This document shows positions 1 through 10,240 of a stretch of DNA of 64,000 nt, one piece after another. The DNA is taken from assembly GCA_958450365.1 (NCBI GenBank), contig CAUEEP010000134.1, forward strand, positions 101,001 to 165,000. Reading direction: 5' to 3'. The notes beneath the pieces are model-generated. The model worked only from the letters and a program-made list of their open reading frames with translations. It had not been told where the DNA came from and did no database searches. This DNA is from Mesorhabditis belari. Lineage: Eukaryota; Nematoda; Chromadorea; Rhabditida; Rhabditidae. The stretch's first letter is position 1. Every line of letters starts with the position of its first letter. The position numbers and the translations under genes were made by a program.

Positions 1-267
1 CATCCACCCATTTAGCACGGAAAAGTTTCTCGAGCTGGAAATCTCCCATGGATCATGGTTTGTAGTCATAAATGAAAAAGATGTGTCGTGCAATAGCTTT
101 TTCTTCTCGTTTTTAAACATTTTTCTGCAAGAATTTCGTTGTGTTGAGAAAAATTTGGTCATTAATTGCATGCCTTTGAATGCAGCAAAGAGCGAACTCG
201 AACCAGCGTTTTCTGGAACGAGAGCCGAGCATGCTAACCAGTACACTAAATGGGAAATTGATTTCAG
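1..267. other. Upstream intronic or untranslated sequence of the MCT gene; nothing recognised
   Basis: I see no MCT-like coding sequence here. The stretch ends in the acceptor TTTCAG that opens the first visible MCT exon at 268, so it is most simply the 3' part of an intron. Short ORFs on both strands have no recognisable content. Confidence 0.5.
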
Positions 268-3200
268 GAAGATGCGGCTCTTTTGACTCCAAACGATCCA
301 AGGATCAGAACGCACTCGTCGAGCTCGTCGCAGATTGATCGAGTAAGTTGGAATCAAAAGTAGAGTAAGCAAAGATTTTGAGTTACTGTACTTTTAGCTT
401 AGCTTAGCTTAGCTTAGCTTAGCTTAGCTTAGCTTAGCTTAGCTTAGCTTAGCTTAGCTTCTTAGCTGTCTAAAGTTACTAGAGCTACTAGTTACAGTAG
501 CCTTAGTAGTTATAGTAGCCCTGTTTTATTATTACTGCGGTCATTGCTGTAGTTTAGACAGCTGATAGTAAAAGACTATCCGAAATCGGAGACCAGATAA
601 TCTGGATCCGGATGAATGCTAATTTTATTTCCTATTTTTAAATGCTGCCACATTTAATTCAAATTTCCCTAACAGAGATCGAAATTTTGTCATTTTTCGC
701 CCCTTTTATGCTCGGCAAGCAAAAGTTAAATGCAAATTGTGAAAAACGGCATTTTGCTGGGTATTTAAAGGTTTAAAAATTTGCTTATAAGTTTGAAAAA
801 GTGGCAGTGAACTCAATGATTTAGAATCCGGATCCAGATCCAAATAATTCCGGATAATCTGGCCGGAAAATGTGAATAGTAAAATTCCGGTATTCAGCTA
901 ACAAACTGGGTATTTTAGAAAGAAATCCAGCCTGTTCAGCATACTTTATTCAGCATATTATGATAGTGTACTGTAGAGATTTGTAAATCGATCTAGTGCA
1001 CCAGAAAGAGTGTGTTTACATTGAATACAAAGTATTGCTTTATTGTTCTCATTTTTAGACTGGAACCAACTCGGCGAAAGGCTCAAAACTCTCATTGCGA
1101 GCCGCCAATTCGATGGGTCAAGTGAACGGTGATGGATTGAGAGGGAGAAGCCGGTTGGTTATTTTTTTTTTTTTTCTTTGAGAAAACGATTACATTTTTG
1201 CTTGGGAAACGGATTGGTAAAACAAAATACAATCAAAGATATTCAGCTAACAAGTTAAATATCAAAATTTGACAAAGAAAAACAAATTTCGATATTCAGC
1301 TAACAAGTTGAATATCAAAATCTGACAAAGAAAAACAAATTTCGCTACTAATTCAAATGTTTACGGGTTGGTGTCGTTTTTTCAGCTCGGGTACGGTCAC
1401 TTCGTCCACCGGGTATCTTCAGAAGAAAGACGTTTTCTATATGGGATCGATTCACAATGTTTCTGAGTTCAAAGAGAATCCCGATAAAGTTCGGTGAGGA
1501 AATGAAAATTTTAATTGACTTTCTTGCTTTTATTAACTAACATTACTAATATTCTGGATTTTTTTTTTGTTTTTGATCTGTCTTCGCACTCAGGTGTTCC
1601 TATTTTGCGCAGATCACAACTTGCTTTCACATTTCTCTATCCCTTGCTATTGTCATCCAGTGTTTCCTAGCTTGATTGTTCCTGGTTCGAAGTCTTCGAC
1701 TTGCTGGTGCTGGTGGTGGTTGCACTCCAGCCATCCTTTCTCTGACCGTCTCTGTCACTCTTGTGCTCCACCTCGTTGCTGGTCTTCGGATGGGCCACTT
1801 CTGGTCTCGTGGTAGCCACTCTGTGATCGTCCATCTGTCGTCTGTTCTTCTGGCTACGTGGCCGGCCCATCCGAGTCTTTTTCTCTCAATCACTTCCACT
1901 GGATCTCTGAGTCCCGAGAGCTGGCGCATATCCGTACTTCTTAGGTCTTGGTCGAGCTGCGTCTTCCTATTGTGCCCGAGAAGGTTCCTTTCAAGGGCTC
2001 GATGCGTCGTTCTCAGTCTCGTGGTAGCCACTCTGGTAGCCACTGTGATCCGTATCGTCCATCTGTCGTCTGTTCTTCTGGCCACGTGGCCCATCTAAGT
2101 CTTCTTCCCTCGATCACTTCCACTGGATCTCTGAGTCCCGAGAGCTGGCGCATATCCGTACTTCTTAGGTCTTGGTCGAGCTGTTATGCCAGAGGAGGTT
2201 CCTTTCAAGGGCTCGATGCGTCGTTCTCAGGGCTCATTCAGTGGTCTGTGTCGTGGCCCAGATCTCTGTCCCGTAGCAGAGTGCCGGGAGGATGGTGCTG
2301 TCGAAGAGGTCTGCCCGAGTTCTCTGGTGATTCTTGAGTATCTTTGTGACTTCTTTGATGCTTCCTAGTGCTGTCCAGGCTGCTCGTCTTCTTCTGGCGA
2401 TTTCTGGTCTTAGGTCTCCCTCCATGTTGATGCTTCTTCCGAGGTAGGTGTAGGAGGTGACTTCTTCTAGTGGTTGACCTTCCAGCTTGATCTCTCCAGG
2501 TGGGCACCATGCGTTCCTCATGCTCTGAGTCTTTTTCTTGTTCATCTTGAGGCCAATTACTAACATTCTGGATACATTTTGATAACAGAAATCTTTAGAT
2601 CAATCACCTCAATTCATCAGGCGGTCACGGAAGAGATGGCGGCAAGAGATGAGAATATTTTAGAGTCAGTTTGTTTTTCGCATAGTTCTTGTTTTGTAGA
2701 TCTGACCTGAGGTGATCTGAGCTGATTCCAGACTTAAAATTTTGAGACCAAGTCATACCACAGCCTGTTAAAGCATGTTAGAGTTAAACTAAACCAAGCT
2801 ATGAGTAAGGATGTTTCAATATACCTGGACTGACAGTGCTTAAACCAATTTTCCAAGCCAGCTCAGATTAGGCAAGGGCAAAGCTCAGCCAAAAATCAGG
2901 TCTAGCCCTAGTTTCTATTGAGCTTAGGGGATTTTTGGTGGGCGGGATCGGCTAAAGAATGTCATTTTACTGTTTTCATTTTCATTTTCAGAGTGATCTC
3001 CCGTATGTTGAACCTTTCCCTTCTCACCGAGGTGCCCTTCCTTCTCTTTGCCATTTCCAATTTGATGACATCGGTCGGCTTCAATTCTCCTTTGTACTTC
3101 TTGCCGATTCATGGAGAGAAAGGCTTGGGACTCACATCGACGGATGCTGCGTTGGCCATCACGACTTTTGGTGGGTCTAGATGTAGATTACAAGATCTAG

Positions 3201-6002
3201 TTTTTCCGGTTAATTTATCGGAAATTTGATACACGTCCCGCTCACTTTACCATTAGCAAACTAACTTTAAGCTCAAATTTCTTGGTGTTGGGCTGTTAAA
3301 TTTAAAGAGTTTTTGCACCAATCGATAGAGAAAGACTTGGCGAATCCAATGAGATTAAGAATATTTAAATGCGACATCGCAACACCAAGAAATTTGAGCT
3401 TAAAGTTAGATTGTTAATGGGAAAAGGGGGCAGGGCGCGTATAAAAGGTCCGTCGCCAAAGTGGCCCCGCCCCTTTACTATTGGCAATCTAACTTTGAGC
3501 TGAAATATCTTGGTGTTGAGCTGTTCAACTTTAATAGTTTTTGTACTAATCAATAGAGAAAGACTTGACGATTCCAATGAAACCAAGAATATTTAAATTC
3601 GACATCCCAACATCAAGAAATTTGAGTTTAAAGTTAGATTGTTAATGGTAAAAGGGGCGGGGCGGGGCGCGTGTAAAAGGTCTCACAGTGGCCCCGTCCC
3701 TTTTCCCATTGGCAAACTTTGAGCTCAAATTTCTCCGTGTTGAGCTGTTCAATTTAAAGAGTTTTTGCACCAATCGATAGAGAAAGACTTGGCGAATCCA
3801 ATGAGACCTAGAATATTTAAATTCGACAACCCAACACCAAGAAATTTGAGCTTAAAGTTAGATTGTTAATGGAAAAAGGGGTTTTTTCAAATTTCCGATA
3901 ACCTAACCGGAAAGATTAGATTTGTTTCCTTGAATATCTGTTTACATTTTTCCTTGTCTACTATTTAGTAGCGTAAGAAGATCTACGAATAAACTTATCA
4001 AAACTAAAGAAAAATCTGTAACAAAAACGTTTCAGGAATCACAAACACAGCTGGTCGTTTGGTGTTCGGATTGATCGGTGATCGAGAGCTGCCATTGCCG
4101 TACGGATGGGGGAAAGATCCGGCCCGGAATCGCCTCTGGATCTATAACCTCTCATTGACGGTGAGTATTTTAGATCCTTGATTCGTTGGCCAAATTGATC
4201 CAAGAATGGGTCAAGTTGATCAACTGAAATCTACCAATTTGACTTTTCCAGTTCTGCGGAATTCTCACCGCTTGCTCGTACTTCTTCAACGGTTTCATTC
4301 AACTTTGCGTCTACGCGGGTCTCTTCGGGTTTAGGTCAGTGAAAAATTTGACTTTTTCAATGCTTAAACTACCGAGTTTTGGCGCAGATTAGTGTACTAA
4401 ACAAATTTCAGCATCTCCTCATACGTTTGCTTGACATCGGTGATCCTTGTCGATTTGTTGGGCTTGGAAAAGTTGACGAATGCTTTCGGATTGCTGCTTC
4501 TGTTCCAGGTAAATTTTCTACTTTCAACGATTTTCTAAAAATCACTTATTTTCGAAAACTATCGTACTCAAACCTGGCGCTTTTCATTTGATCAGTCAAA
4601 TTTTGATATCAATTTGATGAGGGATCACAAAACTCAGTGAATGATGTGAAAATTTGGAGTGTTTGAATGAAAACTGGAAGCCAGAGTAAGATAATTTTCG
4701 AAAATAGATGGCTTTTAGAAAATGGATTAGTGAGAGAAGCACATCCTAAGCCTGCTTTCTCTTTTAGGTACTGTGGAAAACGTTCTGAGTCTTCTAGGTA
4801 CTGTAGAAAGCACTAGGAGTCTTCTAGGTACTGTAGAAAGCGTTGTGAATCTTCTAGATACTGTAGCAAGCATTGTGAGTCTTCTAGGCACTGTAGAAAG
4901 CACTATGAGTCTTTTAGGTACTGTAGAAAGCATTATGCGTCTTCTAGGTATTGTAGAAAGCACTATGAGTCTTCTGGGTACTGTGGAAAGCATTATGAGT
5001 CTTCTAGGTACTGTAGAAAGCATTATGAGTCTTCTAGGCACTGTAGAAAGCACTATGAGTCTTCTAGGTACTGTAGAAAGCGTTGTGAATCTTCTAGATA
5101 CTGTAGCAAGCATTGTGAGTCTTCTAGGCACTGTAGAAAGCACTATGAGTCTTTTAGGCACTGTAGAAAGCACTATGAGTCTTTTAGGTACTGTAGAAAG
5201 CATTATGCGTCTTCTAGGTATTGTAGAAAGCACTATGAGTCTTCTGGGTACTGTGGAAAGCATTATGAGTCTTCTAGGTACTGTAGAAAGCATTATGAGT
5301 CTTCTAGGCACTGTAGAAAGCACTATGAGTCTTTTAGGCACTGTAGAAAGCACTATGAGTCTTCTAGGTACTGTGGAAAACGTTCTGAGTCTTCTAGGTA
5401 CTGTAGAAAGCATTATGCGTCTTCTAGGTATTGTAGAACGCATTATGAGTCTTCTAGGTACTGTAGAAAGCACTATGAGTCTTTTAGGTACTGTAGAAAG
5501 CATTATGCGTCTTCTAGGTATTGTAGAAAGCACTATGAGTCTTCTGGGTACTGTGGAAAGCATTATGAGTCTTCTAGGTACTGTAGAAAGCATTATGAGT
5601 CTTCTAGGCACTGTAGAAAGCACTATGAGTCTTCTAGGTACTGTGGAAAACGTTCTGAGTCTTCTAGGTACTGTAGAAAGCATTATGCGTCTTCTAGGTA
5701 TTGTAGAACGCATTATGAGTCTTCTAGGTACTGTAGAAAGCCTGCAGTGGTCCTAAAAGTCTAAACTATTCCATTTCCAGGGAATCGGCACCGTTTTCGG
5801 CCCACCAATCTCCGGGTATCTTGCTGATTTGACAGGCTCCTATCACCCAGCTTTCGTCTTTTGTGGAATCAATTTGGCTGTCTCTGGCTTAATGCTTTTC
5901 ACCATTCCTTTTCTCAACAAACGAAAAGAGAATCAACAACAGAAAGAACAAGGAGTGAAGCCATTAGTCGATCACGGGAAACTCACCAATTTGGATTTGT
6001 AA
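268..6002 (+). CDS. Monocarboxylate transporter (SLC16/MCT-like, major facilitator superfamily), C-terminal 349 residues
   Basis: Nine exons: 268-342, 1059-1153, 1386-1493, 2599-2664, 2992-3170, 4036-4160, 4252-4334, 4412-4508, 5781-6002 (stop TAA 6000-6002). The lengths sum to 1050 nt, every junction is GT-AG and phases agree throughout. The first four exons encode the polar loop between the two six-helix halves, including [15 protein letters not shown], a typical MCT loop motif. The later exons encode the second half: [35 protein letters not shown] (the conserved NxxGR...D element), [20 protein letters not shown] (the FGL...G.GPP signature) and [18 protein letters not shown]. The protein ends in a short Lys/Gln-rich cytoplasmic tail. 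MCT proteins carry lactate, pyruvate or related monocarboxylates with protons across the plasma membrane; the substrate of this one cannot be read from sequence. The N-terminal half lies before the window. Introns hold a LINE fragment (1560-2555), a triple foldback repeat (3236-3890) and a minisatellite (4763-5740). Confidence 0.92.
394..460 (+). repeat. Pentanucleotide microsatellite (TTAGC)n
   Basis: About thirteen nearly perfect tandem copies of AGCTT/TTAGC lie in the first visible MCT intron (343-1058). The unit lacks one G of the nematode telomere unit TTAGGC, so it is an ordinary microsatellite and not a telomeric tract. The rest of this intron shows no gene. Confidence 0.9.
1560..2555 (-). 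mobile_element. 5'-truncated non-LTR retrotransposon (LINE) fragment
   Basis: Reverse-strand frames encode the end of a LINE reverse transcriptase ([10 protein letters not shown], then [33 protein letters not shown] at 2234-2566) and the C-terminal domain ([19 protein letters not shown], 1627-2094). Frames are broken, so it is dead. The segment is bounded by an 18-bp direct repeat, ATTACTAAYATTCTGGAT (1542-1559 and 2556-2573, one mismatch), and has a T-rich run at the left end, the complement of a poly(A) tail. These are the marks of target-primed reverse transcription with 5' truncation. A stretch of about 85 bp is duplicated internally (about 1876-1961 and 2098-2182), repeating the [11 protein letters not shown] coding region. 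Confidence 0.9.
3236..3890. repeat. Three tandem copies of a foldback repeat
   Basis: A unit of about 225 bp occurs three times head to tail in the MCT intron 3171-4035. Each unit has inverted arms: AAGCTCAAATTTCTTGGTGT near its left end and the complement ACACCAAGAAATTTGAGCTT near its right end, with a shared loop containing CACCAATCGATAGAGAAAGA. The units are separated by GC-rich linkers (AAAAGGGGCGGGGC-like). No coding capacity is seen. Confidence 0.8.
4763..5740. repeat. Intronic 30-bp minisatellite with higher-order blocks
   Basis: About 32 units of a 30-bp repeat (core GTCTTCTAGGTACTGTAGAA) fill most of the last MCT intron (4509-5780). Because the unit is a multiple of three and lacks stops in one frame on each strand, both strands carry open frames of about 327 codons; these are artefacts of the repeat. 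Unit variants recur in blocks: the GTTGTGAATCTTCTAGATAC variant lies at 4843 and 240 bp later, and a GGAAAACGTTCTGAG block recurs 270 bp apart, so groups of 8-9 units were duplicated. Confidence 0.95.
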
Positions 6003-6572
6003 GAATTGAGGATCTAAAACAAAAAAACACCTCTTTCTTAAACATTCCTTTCACTTTTCTTCTTTGATTATTTTGTGATTTTTCTCAATTTAAAAGCTAA
6101 ATTTGGTATGAAACAAGTCAGTAATCTTTTTTTTAAACAAATAGGCAGTATTTCTAGGATTTAGTACTACTTGTTTCTTCCAAATTGATTGCTTTCTTCA
6201 CTATTTAATTGTCAGAACACTACTAGTTGGAATAGCTCTTCCCCGTGTTTTTTTGATGGATATTTTGATATTTTTGGTTGAAATTATTGATTTTCTTGAT
6301 TCTAATGACATATTCAAAGCTTAGCAATGGCCTTAAATACTATATAACCTTAGTATTATGATTTTAAAGCTAGACTAAAGAAAAGGAAAAGCAAAGGAAA
6401 GCAAAAAAAATTCAAGCCAAGCCTAGCGAATTGTCAAATTATCAAAATTATCAAAATTTCATGTTAAAATTGATCATTTTGTTATTGTTTTTTGTTTTCT
6501 TAAAGAATTATTATCTTATTGTTTGAATATCTTACAGTTTCTATTTGGTTTTTCTACGTGTTTTCCCATCCA
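6003..6572. other. MCT 3' flank; nothing recognised
   Basis: AT-rich sequence after the MCT stop codon. It presumably includes the 3' UTR. No gene or clear repeat is visible before the tandem duplication begins near 6573. No AATAAA lies close behind the stop. Confidence 0.5.
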
Positions 6573-8006
6573 TTTCATCAAAAATGTGCCTCCTTGAATC
6601 GAAATGTACTTTGTGCTCACGTAAACGCACGCTTTCCCACGCAGCAGCACCAAACAGCTAAATTCTATATAAAATAAAGGAAAAGCTTAAAAAGCAGGGA
6701 ATTCGATGCGCTAGAAGTTTCGCGTTTCTCTGTTAGCAAAAAGGAAATTTTCGATTTGCATTTTTCACTGTGCCTTTTTGACACAAAATTTTATCATTTT
6801 TTTTTTTGGTCAAATTTTCAAATTTTTCTATTTAAAACCTATCAAATATGTGATTTTCTTGATAATTTAACAAATTTACACGATTTTTTGATCTCTCAAT
6901 CCCAATTATAGCTAGGTTTTTTTGAATTTGAAATTTTTTTTTTTTTTTTTTTGGTACACGTTTCCTTCATTCCGATTGAAAAGTGGTAAAGAAATAAAAG
7001 ATTTTTTTAAAAAAAATGATAGAAAATAGGAAGTTTCCAATAGGATTTACATATAAATAACATGTAATTTGAAGTATTTTTTGTGAAAAAAGCTTCCTCA
7101 AGGGACTATTTTTAATTGTAAGCCAAAAAAAATCGGGTACAGAAAATTTCACTAAAAATAAACGAGTTTTCAATTTTCGTTTTTCTAAATCAAACAGTTT
7201 TCCCTTTTAAAAACTAGAAGTTTTCTAAACGGTGCACAATTTGGATTTTTTCACGATTTTCCTTCATATCTCGACTTCCAATTGTCAAATCGACTTGATA
7301 TTGATTTTAAAATGATCCTCATTAAATATGGTTATAGAAAACCACAATTTACTTAGTACACAAAATCTCAGAACCGTTCCCTGGAAAGCGTTTTCTAAAG
7401 CGTGCTCCTTGGTGGATAAACTACCGTACCCTGAATCGAGTTCAAGGCTTTAAACTGTTAATCTTAAGATAAAAATGCAACTATTTTCATATTTTTCGTC
7501 GATCTGGAGCGCACAATAGAGTTCTAAAATGAAAAACTAGAGAAAACTGATCATTTTACATCCGTACCGTACCCCGAACCGAGTACAAGGCCTTAAAGTG
7601 GTAATTCAATCCTAAAAATCTAAATATTTTCAAATTTTTTGTCGATCTGGAGCGCACGGCATTCAATCAACGGATTACTGTACCCTCATAGGTACTGTTT
7701 TCTAAAGCGTGCTCCTTGGTGGTGGATAAACTACCGTACCCCGAATCGAGTTCAAGGCTTTAAACTGTCAATTTTATTATAAAAATGCAAATTTTGCTAT
7801 ATTTTTCGTTGATCTGGAGTTAATTCTAAAATGTAAAACACTGATGATCTTGCAGATAATTGTTCTATCTAAAAATTGCGAAGAAGCGAAGAAAATTGGC
7901 CGCCGCCAAAAATGCAAAAAATACACACACACTTTCACAGGAATTATAGACCAGGAGGCAGGGGGTACTTCTTGCCTATCCCTGCTGCTGTCAATGAGTC
8001 AGGGGG

Positions 8007-8287
8007 GATAGTAATTTTCCCCCCTACGCCTCCCCTGTGCCACGGTGGAAGCCGGGGGGTCACTCGGCTAGGGTTTACCCCGGGAGCCGCGCCTTACCAT
8101 GGTGTATCCTTCCAACCGACGCAAGCACGCCGCACCATGGGATTTTACCGAGTCTTTTTCTGACTCAGGCCGGGACCCAGCCCTGCCATGATGCTGAACA
8201 AGAATTTGTGCTTTATATCGCCCCCATAGCACGTCGGCTGCCAGAAAGGGGTCGAGTAGGAGGACCGGCTGAGAACCCACACCCACC
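8007..8287 (+). repeat. GC-rich dispersed repeat, copy 1
   Basis: A sharply GC-rich block in an AT-rich region, with CCCCGGGAGCCGCGCCTTAC and GGGTCGAGTAGGAGGACCGG. The same block is at 12087-12400 in the second tandem copy, where a short SerSer-type GAGTC repeat has expanded. The short open frames in it have no recognised product. It may be a fragment of a retroelement 5' region, but I cannot assign it. Confidence 0.6.
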
Positions 8288-8294
8288 CACCCAC

Positions 8295-8330
8295 ATGAGT
8301 CTTCTAGGTATTGTAGAAAGCACTATATCG
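8295..8330 (+). repeat. Solitary unit of the 4763-5740 minisatellite
   Basis: ATGAGTCTTCTAGGTATTGT followed by AGAAAGCACTATATCG matches the 30-bp unit of the MCT-intron minisatellite. It lies just after the GC-rich repeat. The matching unit in the second tandem copy is at 12432-12467. Confidence 0.85.
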
Positions 8331-8663
8331 TAAGGACTTAAAAACGATTGCACATCAAATCCCAGGTACATTTGAACAATTCTTCCTTCAATTTTGGCTT
8401 CAAACATCACCTGCCTCTTTTCTAATAATTCTATTTTTTACTCATTTTTCTCTCATTTCTTTTCCGTTTTCAGAAATTCTTTACTTCATCATTTTCAAAG
8501 TTTACTTAATAATTTAGAAATAAATTAGAGATTTGCTGAAGAAATGAGTAAATTGGAGATTTTGATGGGATTAATTAAGGCTTTGAATGCTTTTTTTGGT
8601 TCAATTTTCAAGCTCTCTTGTATAGTTTTGTTCATTTTGTTCATCAGATAGTTTCTGAAGATT

Positions 8664-8672
8664 TCTCTACAG
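8664..8672 (+). promoter_or_regulatory. Splice acceptor next to the chemoreceptor ATG (copy A), possible trans-splice site
   Basis: TCTCTACAG ends three nucleotides before the ATG at 8676. In nematodes an acceptor this close to the start usually receives a spliced leader, although cis-splicing from an untranslated exon is also possible. The same motif precedes the copy B ATG (12815-12823). Confidence 0.45.
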
Positions 8673-8796
8673 AAAATGGAGAACACGACGGAAATTTTCG
8701 CGCCAACGGAGAAGCCCAAGTATTTCGCCGTAAAAGCTGTTTTTATTTTAAGGGTGAGGGTTGTTTTTGTGAAAAGATTTGATTTAAAGATTGCTT

Positions 8797-9140
8797 TGGC
8801 TAGGCTTAGGCTTAGGCTCAGGCTTAGGCTAGGCTCAGGCTCAGGCTAGGCTTAGGGTTAGGTTTAGGGTTAGACTTAGGCTTAGGCTTAGCCTTAAGCT
8901 TAGACTTAGGCTTAGGCTAAGGATCTTTATATTTAAGGTAAGGATAAGTTAGATAAGGATCTTTATCTTTAAGTCATTTTGATTTTGATCTACCAAAGTA
9001 AGTTGATTTAAAGATTGCTTTGGCTAGGCTTAGGCTTAGGCTCAGGCTTAGGCTAGGCTCAGGCTCAGGCTCAGGCTAGGCTTAGGGTTAGGTTTAGGGT
9101 TAGACTTAGGCTTAGGCTTAGCCTTAAGCTTAGACTTAGG
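8797..9140 (+). repeat. Degenerate interstitial TTAGGC (nematode telomere-type) tract
   Basis: Two blocks (about 8797-8925 and 9015-9145) rich in GGCTTAGGCTTAGGCTCAGG and TTAGGGTTAGGTTTAGGG variants, themselves duplicated together with the following AAGGTAAGGATAAGTTAGAT. TTAGGC is the nematode telomere unit. Variant units and the internal location show an old or degraded interstitial tract, not a chromosome end. Confidence 0.7.
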
Positions 9141-9291
9141 CTAAGGATCTTTATATTTAAGGTAAGGATAAGTTAGATAAGGATCTTTATCTTTAAGTCA
9201 TTTTGATGCTCTACCAAAGTAAGTTAGAAATATAGCGATCGTAATGAAACTGTTTCCTTAAAAACTTCCATCCAAAAGTTAGCATTGGCAG

Positions 9292-9452
9292 CATTGCTAG
9301 ATCCTCTGGTGATCCATGCTTAGATGCTAGATCCATGCTAGATCCTCTGACAGCATTGCTGATCCTCTGGCAGCATTGCTGATCCTCTGGCAGCATGCTA
9401 GATCCTCTGACAGCATGCTAGATCCTCTGGCAGCAAGCTAGATCCTCTCGGA
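9292..9452 (+). repeat. Short tandem repeat, unit about 20 bp
   Basis: Repeated GCTAGATCCTCTGACAGCAT-like units. A shorter version of the same motif is at 13770-13825 in copy B. Confidence 0.85.
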
Positions 9453-10149
9453 ATGCTAGATTTAGCTAAATTTAGCTAAATTCAACGAAATTCATTGGTA
9501 GACCTGTTGAATTTTGCAAAATGAGAGTTTACTAAATTTGGTAAAACTTGATCCATCCAAAAGTTGAACCAAATCATTAAAATTATCGAAATTACATTTT
9601 TAGATAGGCGAATGTTTATTGTGCCCAATCCTGCTGGCTTTTGTCATTGTTTATGTTCGGATTCTCAAGTCAAAAATGGTAAGCTTAGAAGTTTCAGAAG
9701 TTTCGATTCGTTAACGAGATCGCAGCTAAAGATCTGGCCTTTCCATCAACATCTTTTCAACATTTATCAACATTTATCAGCCTTTTTTCCAGTTTTGCCA
9801 TCCAAATCTCCGTTTCTTGTTAATCATTCAACCGATTCTTCATTGGACAGTGATTCTCATAAATGTCATCTACAACATTCTTCAAATGTACAATTTTGAG
9901 CTGAGTGAGACGATCGAGGATGTTTTCAGCAATTTATCCGATTGTTGTGAGTTTTATGTTAATTTTATTTCAGTATGGGTGAATCTAAAGATCTAACGAT
10001 CGTAAGCACTAACTTTGATTGGCTGTTATGATACTTGACTATTGATAGCTTGTAGCAGATAGCACGGGAGCTTGTACCAGATAAAGTACTGCGCTAGAAT
10101 ATAGTTCTACATTAAGATACTATTATATTGAAGGTTTCGACCAAAAAGC

Positions 10150-10240
10150 AAAATGGTTGACCGCAGGCGGATTCGAACCCTCGACCACTCGCACTCGGTG
10201 CATAGCGCACTAACCGCTCGACCACCACACACAGTCGGGA
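10150..10240 (-). repeat. tRNA-derived SINE-like element (head on - strand), copy 1
   Basis: On the reverse strand the block contains an A-box-like TGGTCGAGCGGTTAGTGCG and a perfect B-box GGTTCGAATCC, as in Ser/Leu-type tRNAs. The acceptor stem does not pair, so this is not a functional tRNA. The conserved unit extends to about 10320 (GGGGGCTTGG and CTCCTTTAGACTTTTAAAGT). Related copies are at 14700 and 18590. Confidence 0.7.

Noticed and set aside
394..460. Telomeric repeat
   Set aside because: The unit is TTAGC, not TTAGGC.
4773..5756. Open frames of about 327 codons on both strands
   Set aside because: They follow from a 30-bp repeat without stops; the region is an intron of the MCT gene and the flanking exons join in phase across it.
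10150..10240. Functional tRNA gene on the - strand
   Set aside because: A- and B-box are good, but the acceptor stem does not pair and the unit is repeated with the same flanks, as in a SINE.
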